Positions 57,967 through 64,000 of a stretch of 64,000 nt of DNA are shown one piece after another. The stretch's first letter is position 1, and each line of letters starts with the position of its first letter. The DNA comes from Isoetes taiwanensis (lineage: Eukaryota; Streptophyta; Lycopodiopsida; Isoetales; Isoetaceae). The position numbers were made by a program, and so were the translations under genes. The stretch covers positions 498,001 through 562,000 of the forward strand of contig JAJEKV010000214.1 of assembly GCA_021234155.1 (NCBI GenBank), written 5' to 3'. Under the pieces are notes generated by a model, which did no database searches, was not told where the DNA came from, and saw only the letters and a program-made list of their open reading frames with translations.

Positions 57967-59697
57967 ACAAGTATTTGTACCATGAGGGAGTGTATGAAGT
58001 CGAATGTACGCACATTAGAAAGTATAACCCAAGTTTTGCCAACATTCTATTAAGACTGTCCAATATTCTAAAAACATCCCTAGATCTTTGTGCATTTCTC
58101 GTAGATTCCCTAAAATTCTACAAAGTTTCTCTTGGATTTCCTAAGATCCTACAAAGATTCCACATTATTCTCTGTGGATTCACATGAATTTGTTTAAGAA
58201 TCCCTAGATTCCCTTAAGATTCCCCTATATCCCCTTAGATTCCCTAAGGTTCCTTAAGAATACCCCAGGACTCTCATAAGATTCCCCTATGTTTCTAAAG
58301 ATTCTCCCAAGGTTCCTTAGATTCGCTTAGACTCTATGAAGATTCCCCTAGTGCGAGAGTTTTAGCGGACGCTCATGGAGTGCGAAGCTAGAACTTCGTA
58401 GAGAAGAAGGAGAGGAATAATTTTCCAAAGATTCTAGGCGCCCTTAGTTTAGAAAAAAAAAAGGTGTTGGAAGGAAAACCAAATAGGTTGCCACGTAGTT
58501 CACATGACATCAAGCTCGTCCTCATGGTTAAAGATCGAAAGAAAACATGAAAAGAAAGCAAAATATAGCTTTGCCACGTTCCACATTAAGGTTTTTCTAT
58601 AATAAAAGGCAAAAACTGTTGCCATGTAGTTACATCAAGCTCGTCCTCATGGTTAAAGTTTGAAAGAAAACTTGAAAAGAAAGCAAGATATGGCTTGCCA
58701 CGTTTCACATTAAGATTTTTATATTCTATATTAAAAGGCAAAAAATGCATAAATTAATTACAATGCCACCTCAAAATCTATATATTAAATATAGATAAGA
58801 TATGGTGGCAAATAAATCACACATGCCACCTCAACCAACACCTCATGATTACAATAAATGCTTGCATGCACATGTATGCCACCTAACCACATGCATAGGA
58901 ACTTCCTGTCACCTTCCTCTCTTATAGTTTGAACGATCCAGATTTCACCTTCCCCCATCTAACGGCCCATGTGCATGGTGCATGGCCCATGCATGTATGT
59001 GCATATGTATGCATGTGCACATCGTGCCCATTCATGCATCACATGAGGTGGAATTATAACAACCCTTGATTTTGTCATTTGACGGCTAGGATCAATCTCT
59101 ATGAACATGACCCATCGATCACGGCGGCTCCAAATGCGATAAAATAGTGCCAAAGCACCACTCCTTAGAAAGGTCTCGACGAGAAGAATCAGCAGTAGGC
59201 CCCACCTTCCCAACCCCCTCTTTCTGCCCTCACGGGGCCGAAGGCGATTAAAGCGGAAGGAAGCTTCTACAAAGTCCATTCATAAATACTTTGCCACCTC
59301 CTACCTTTTTTTTATTAATGAGGGTGCCTTTTTATTAATGAGGGTGCCACCTCACCTCCTTTAAAGAAAAAAATCAATTTAATATTAAAAAGTTAATGGC
59401 TAGGATTTATGCTCACCTTTTAATCTAACGGTTGAGATCTGCTGCACCAACTTTTTTTTTTTGGCACCTTCCTTGCACCTTCTTCACAAAAATCAAGGGC
59501 TAGGATTTATTCTCCCCTTTTGATCCAACGGTTTGGGGATGTGGTGCATGCCCCCATGCATGCCCATGCATGCCCATCATGGCCATCCATGCACCTCGGT
59601 GAGGTGGCATTATCTGGCCTTTCATTTAAATGATTGGGCCGGTGGGATGAATCTCTATGAACATGGGCATGGGATGACAAAACACACATCTAATACC
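57967..59697 (+). mobile_element. Third family copy, direct orientation
   Basis: Begins ACAAGTATTTGTACCATGAG, then a shorter AGATTC-type array (58080-58350). The later part, from about 59130 to 59570, matches the left arm at about 52000-52400 (TTAATGAGGGTG, CACCTCACCTCCTTTAAA, CAAGGGCTAGGATTTAT). It contains additional sequence at 58360-59120, including a CATGTGCATGCATG-rich stretch at 58965-59035. It ends at a TA-rich boundary shared with the right arm. Confidence 0.6.
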
Positions 59698-59704
59698 TGT
59701 ATAT

Positions 59705-61157
59705 ATATTAGTGATATATATCAGTTATATATATAAAGGTATATCATAAACTTTGGTATATCATGTGTTTGATTCTTACATGCCCGGATGCCGTCCATTT
59801 AAAGTGGGGCCAGTGAGGTGGTAGCATCAGGGCCATCCATTCCTTATGGGCATGCATGGAGGCATGCATGGGTCATGCATGGGGGCATGTACCACATCTA
59901 CGGGACCGTTGGATCGAAAGGGAGGATAAATCCTAGCCCTTGATTTTTGTAAGGAAGGTGCAAGGAAGGTCCCTTAAAGTAGATTTGGTGTAGCGGATCT
60001 TGCCGTTGGATCAAAAGTGAGCATAAATCCTAGCCATTAACTTTTAATATTAAATTGATTTTTTTATTTAAAGGAGGTGAGGTGGCACCTCATTAAAAAA
60101 GGTAATGAGGTGGCAAAACATTTATGATTACACTGCAGGAAGCTTCTTTTGTTTAATCGCCTTCAAACGCGTAACTTTGATAGAAAGGTCCGGATAAAAA
60201 TGGACCCGCCATTGGATTCTGTTGAGCTTTCCAATGAGTGGTGTTTTGCACTATTTCGTCGCAGTTGCGGCCAACGTGATCGGACACTAAGAATCTTTTT
60301 GGAATCTTAGAATTTTACGGAATTCATGGTAATTTATAGGAATCTAGAGAATCATCAGAGATCTTAGAGAATCTAGAGGAATCTTGATGCAATCTTGGAG
60401 AATCTAGAGGAATCTTTATAGAATCTATGGGAATCTTAAGAGAACCTTTGGGAATCAAAGGGAATCTCAAGAGAATCTTTGGAAAATCGAAGGGAATCTA
60501 TAGGAATCACGAGAGAATCTTTGAGAAATTAAGGGAATCCAAGGGAATCTTCATAGAATCTTTAAGAATCTAGAGGAATCATGATGGAATCATGTAAAGT
60601 CTAAGGGAATCTTCATAGGATCTTAGAGAATCTCAAGGAATCTTAAGAGAATCTTTGGGAATCTAAGGGAATCTTTTTAAAAGCTTTGAGAATCTAGTGA
60701 AATCATGAAAATCATGGAGAATTTTCCTATAATCTAAAGGAATCTAGGAGAATCTTCATCAAATCTTGGAGAATTCAATAGAACTACATAAAATCTTGGG
60801 GAATCTAGAGGGAATCTTGGAGAATCTTGGGAAATCTTGGGGAATCTATGAGAATATCAAGAGAACTTCTATGAATCTAGGGAAATATAAGGAAATTTAG
60901 AGGAATCTTCATAAAATCTTGGAGAATCTACATAGAATTTTGAGGAATCTTGGCATAATCTTTGGAAATCTAGAAGAATCTAAAAAGAATCTTTGTGAAC
61001 ATAGGAGATCTAAGGGAATCTTCATAAAATCTTTGAGAATCTAGGGGAATCTTCATAGAATCATAAAGAATCTAGGGGAATGCTTATAGAATCTTCATTG
61101 AATGACTTTGCATTGGTTTCCGGTCGAATTTGTGCAATCCCTCATAGTAGAACCACT

Positions 61158-61160
<3 letters not shown>
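59705..61160 (-). repeat. Right inverted-repeat arm
   Basis: Inverse of 51073-52560. Matching words include GAGTCATTCAATGAAGATTC and TTCGACCGGAAGCCAATGC in the left arm. The two arms are more alike than either is to the third copy at 57967. The arm ends CCACTTGT at 61160, next to a 42-bp TA run. Confidence 0.8.

Positions 61161-61202
<42 letters not shown>
61161..61202. repeat. (TA)n tract, 42 bp
   Basis: A pure TA run flanked by CCACTTGT on the left and ACAAGTTTTTGTACTATC on the right. The right flank is identical over 18 bp to 14441-14458. Confidence 0.95.
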
Positions 61203-61205
<3 letters not shown>

Positions 61206-61409
61206 AGTTTTTGTACTATCAGTAGGTTTATCAATCATGGCTGCTGAACATCTGGAAATAACCTTCGAGATTAAGCAGATCACTATGTGAAGTTCGTGCC
61301 AATAATTAAGTTAGAAGAAGTCATAAATAAGTATCAAAGTTTTGTTTGTTCATGTCGAATTCAAGTATCGGAACCCACTGATTTATTGTCATCATATGAT
61401 TTGGTATCA

Positions 61410-61480
61410 GCGTCTTTAGTGCATAGTGGCAGTATGCATTTAGTTCAAAGACGCGAACATTTAAGTTCAATTCCTCGCAC
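61410..61480 (+). other. Nested hairpin with pol III-like boxes
   Basis: GCGTCTTT (61410-61417) pairs with AAAGACGC (61447-61454), enclosing GCATA/TATGC (61421-61425 and 61433-61437) around GTGGCAG. TAGTGCATAGTGG resembles an A box and AAGTTCAATTCC (61463-61474) a B box. This may be a tRNA-derived SINE head or a chance structure. It does not fold as a standard tRNA. Confidence 0.3.
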
Positions 61481-64000
61481 AATAGCCATTCAATGAAGCT
61501 CGCCATTGTTTATTAGTACTTCTCAGTGAATAGTTGACTTAAATTTGAATTAACCTCAAAGAGTCGCAGTTGTACTATTTAGTTGAATGTATCCATCTTT
61601 AGCAACCGAGGTGTTTATCATGTCTTTATTTTTCAAAGTAACAAAAGAAGACTATTATACTAGCACTTCTAGTCTTGCATTGAATATTATTATCAAAGTG
61701 TAATCCTCGAAGAGTGTTTTGAACCATTAAAGGGTTACTTGAAGGACTTTTAAATGGACCATAGCGTCTTGAAAAAAAGATGGTGTGAAAGGTGGAAAAA
61801 CTATCTGAAAAATACGATTCATATCAGGGTATTTGTGACGGAAACATCTCTTGCTTCTAGGAGGAGTGACCTTTATATTCATCGAAGTCAAAGGTGGCTA
61901 GCTTAGCTTCTGTGTCCTTTATCCACGCCGGCAATTTAGTCAATTAAGAAGCAAAGCACATTGACAGTTAATTGGTCACTTGAGATTTTGAGGTCCTTGA
62001 CAAAGTGGTTCCTTTTGCCATGAGATATCTGAACTCCAATGAGCCCATAGTGTTCCACTACAATATCTCCGAAGATTTTTGCTAGATCCCCACGATTTTT
62101 AAAAGTTTCGTGAAATTTCATGATCATTTTCTTTGCCATCATTCCATGGAAATTCTTAGTGATTTTCATAGTTTTCGATTAGATTCTTCAACATCATGTA
62201 AAGATTCTTCAACCATGTCTTTGTAATGTTCAAAAGAATAGCCCTTATCTTCCAGTTTTAAAAATTGGGCTTCCAATTAAAATGCACAAATTGAGTAGGT
62301 TGCAAGTGTGATGCACATACTTCCTATAGGCTATTCAAAACATGAGCATGTAGATGCTATATTCTATAAATTCCATGTGAGGTTCATTATTCTGTGAGCA
62401 TGCAAAATACCATAAGACTTGCTAGCATAGATGCTAACACAGTCACATAAAAGACTATGAAAGTATCGCTTGAATTAACTTTCACCGAAGGAAATGGCAA
62501 CATTTTATCATTTATATATGCTTAAGTTGTGGAATGAAGGCATTATAAAGAGCTCCAAAACCTTTAAAAAATATGGACAATGTCATCGACTTTTTTTGCA
62601 TGAAGATTTTACCATAAGTGTTTTACGTTAAAGTGAACGTTGTAGCCGTAGTAATTCTCTGTCAAGGGTCAATCCATTGCTTCCATTTCTGTCAAACATT
62701 TAGTCATATTTCCACCCAGAATAGTCAATTTTTTTGAAGTGAATAGTGCCAATAGGATGGATTGACTCAATGCGTCCATAATGCATTTTGCATTATTAGT
62801 TTTGAAAGGGTTAAAAAACCTATCTATCTATCCATCTATTTATTGTGTGTAGCTAGTCCAACTTTGAGTTGCATATTAGCGATATAGTGCACATCATTGC
62901 ATATTAACTTGATATAGTGCACATCATTGCAGATCCTACTATAGAATAGTTGTTTGATCCAAAACCAATGAGCAACCCATGCAAAAATCAAAGGGCGAAA
63001 GTAGCATTACGCACATGGCTCTGCATAGTTTTATTTCGTCTCGATATCTATTCACAGCAGGATATTTTTGCTTTGTTAGTTGAATGTGCTATGATCGAAG
63101 AAGATAGTGTAAGCGCACATAAAGAAAAAGAAATATTTTGGTCTCGATCAGAAATGAGTGGTTCAAAAGGCGAAGCTTGGTAGCTTAAATCTGAGGAATA
63201 GTGGCCTACAAATCACGAGAATCAAACAACCGCCAAAGTACTAAGAGGGATTACCACTTATTTCTTTTGCAAATAGAGCGAGAATGAGATGCCAATATGA
63301 AAAGAACACTAATAAATAGGCGCCTATGGAGATCGGGCGAGTCCATCTTTGCCTCAAATGGGAATTTTGATGCGAGACCACAAATGGCGGCATTATAAAG
63401 GGAAGATATAGAAAAGGAGCCCACAAATCGAATCAAACAACGCCATTGAATGCATATAAATAGGAGAAAGGCATTGAACAACTAGAAATTTAGACCCTTT
63501 GAGGAACAAAAGCATAAACAAATCTAAACAAGCGGTAGGCGTCACACTCAAATGTTTGCATGCTTCACATATTGTTACCTTTGCAAAAGTTAGGTCATTC
63601 TTTGTGAGATATGTAGATACAATGGTACGTGAATAGGCTTAGATTACATGGAGCAGGGAAAGGAAGGAGAGAATCTTGAAGACTTGGATTGAGCAGGGAA
63701 AGGAACGGAGAAATATTGGAATACGGTTAAATAAAACATATTTAGGCCCAACAAAAGCCATGCTAACTCTGCTAAAGCATCGAGAAAAACTTACTACGGA
63801 TCTAGAAGTGCATTGGAAAACCTACCGGGTAGCACGAGAATGCACAATCGTATCTATCTTGAAATACATTGCCAAACTACAAAATGATAAAACTAGAAAA
63901 CAAAAGAAGGACAGCGGACCATGAGCTCGATGGTGAAGAAAGGTGTCACAATGTCTTTGGACAAAGCGGCACCCATCACGATATTCAAATGCGTGACATA
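61481..64000. other. Unassigned DNA to the window end
   Basis: No recognised gene. A 77-aa frame (62950-63183) has a vaguely gag-like composition and an 82-aa frame (63676-63924) is Lys/Arg-rich; neither has a definable motif. ATATAGTGCACATCATTGCA is duplicated at about 62881 and 62911. GAGCAGGGAAAGGAA occurs at 63652 and 63691. Otherwise featureless. Confidence 0.45.

Larger units (their letters stand above)
51073..61160. mobile_element. 10-kb element with ~1.5-kb terminal inverted repeats
   Basis: The left end ACAAGTGGTTCTACTATGAG (51073) has its exact inverse ending at 61160. The two arms match over about 1.45-1.49 kb (51073-52560 and 59705-61160), including an AGATTC-type array and a distal part with CCTTGATT, CATGCATG and GATCCAACGG words. 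Both ends abut (TA)n. Insertion into TA microsatellites is known for plant elements such as rice Micron. No transposase was recognised inside. It could be a single large non-autonomous element, or separate ~1.5-kb family members that inserted in opposite orientation around unrelated DNA. A third, direct copy lies at 57967-59697. Confidence 0.6.

Noticed and set aside
57821-58187. Frames with a run of Ile/Tyr
   Set aside because: Created by reading across the (TA)n tract at 57947-57966. The same happens at 61161-61202.
62950-63183. Gag-like fragment
   Set aside because: Only a loose compositional resemblance (LLVECAMIEEDS...HKEKE); no zinc knuckle or neighbouring pol.

Overview
The window reads as nuclear DNA of a land plant in a repeat-dominated region. 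A plant-type B3 DNA-binding fragment, a Ty3/gypsy chromovirus with integrase and chromodomain, plant-style GT-AG introns, long CT/TATC/TA microsatellites and AT-rich filler all point that way. The kind of retroelement that fills the centre (an RT resembling the Penelope/TERT branch) would suit a seed-free vascular plant such as a fern or lycophyte, but the lineage cannot be settled from the sequence. No intact ordinary host gene is recognised.

Layout. 1-5.7 kb: CT microsatellites, unassigned DNA, and an inverted-repeat element beside a broken B3-domain exon. 5.7-11.2 kb: minus-strand chromovirus remnant with a 1.56-kb LTR, a polypurine tract and decayed pol, cut at its 5' side by a CACTA-like element (11.2-12.9 kb) full of ACGTCGTT palindromes. 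13.2-20.7 kb: repeat fragments with AGATTC-type arrays and tRNA-like heads, plus a possible broken multi-exon gene on the minus strand. 20.9-23.8 kb: a (TATC)n run followed by 2.8 kb of almost pure pyrimidine. 24.3-51.05 kb: the main feature, about 3.6 head-to-tail units of a ~7.4-kb retroelement. 51.07-61.16 kb: a 10-kb block bounded by ~1.5-kb inverted repeats and set in (TA)n tracts. 61.2-64 kb: unassigned.

The tandem retroelement. Each unit carries, in + orientation, ORF1 (561 aa in the best copy, function unknown, with a Cys/His cluster and a basic tail), ORF2 (reverse transcriptase with GIPMGF and YMDD motifs), a stem-loop just after the RT, an AT-hook ORF, and ~1.7 kb of mostly non-coding DNA. 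ORF2 appears to start at an ATGA overlap with the ORF1 stop, followed after 9 nt by a ~434-nt intron. Head-to-tail arrays and introns kept in genomic copies are known traits of Penelope-like elements. No GIY-YIG endonuclease is visible, and there are no LTRs.

Quality warning that changes the reading. The copies differ from one another mainly at CAG/CTG trinucleotides, which become CGG/CCG or small indels. Frameshifts in one unit usually fall at a CTG or CAG that is intact in another. The same signature (CAG/CTG missing, CGG/CCG in their place) occurs elsewhere, for example 17041-17520, which has no CAG or CTG at all. The likeliest cause is base-calling error at CHG-methylated sites in an unpolished long-read assembly. 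Many 'pseudogene' breaks here may therefore be artefacts, and the retroelement may be much more intact than it looks.
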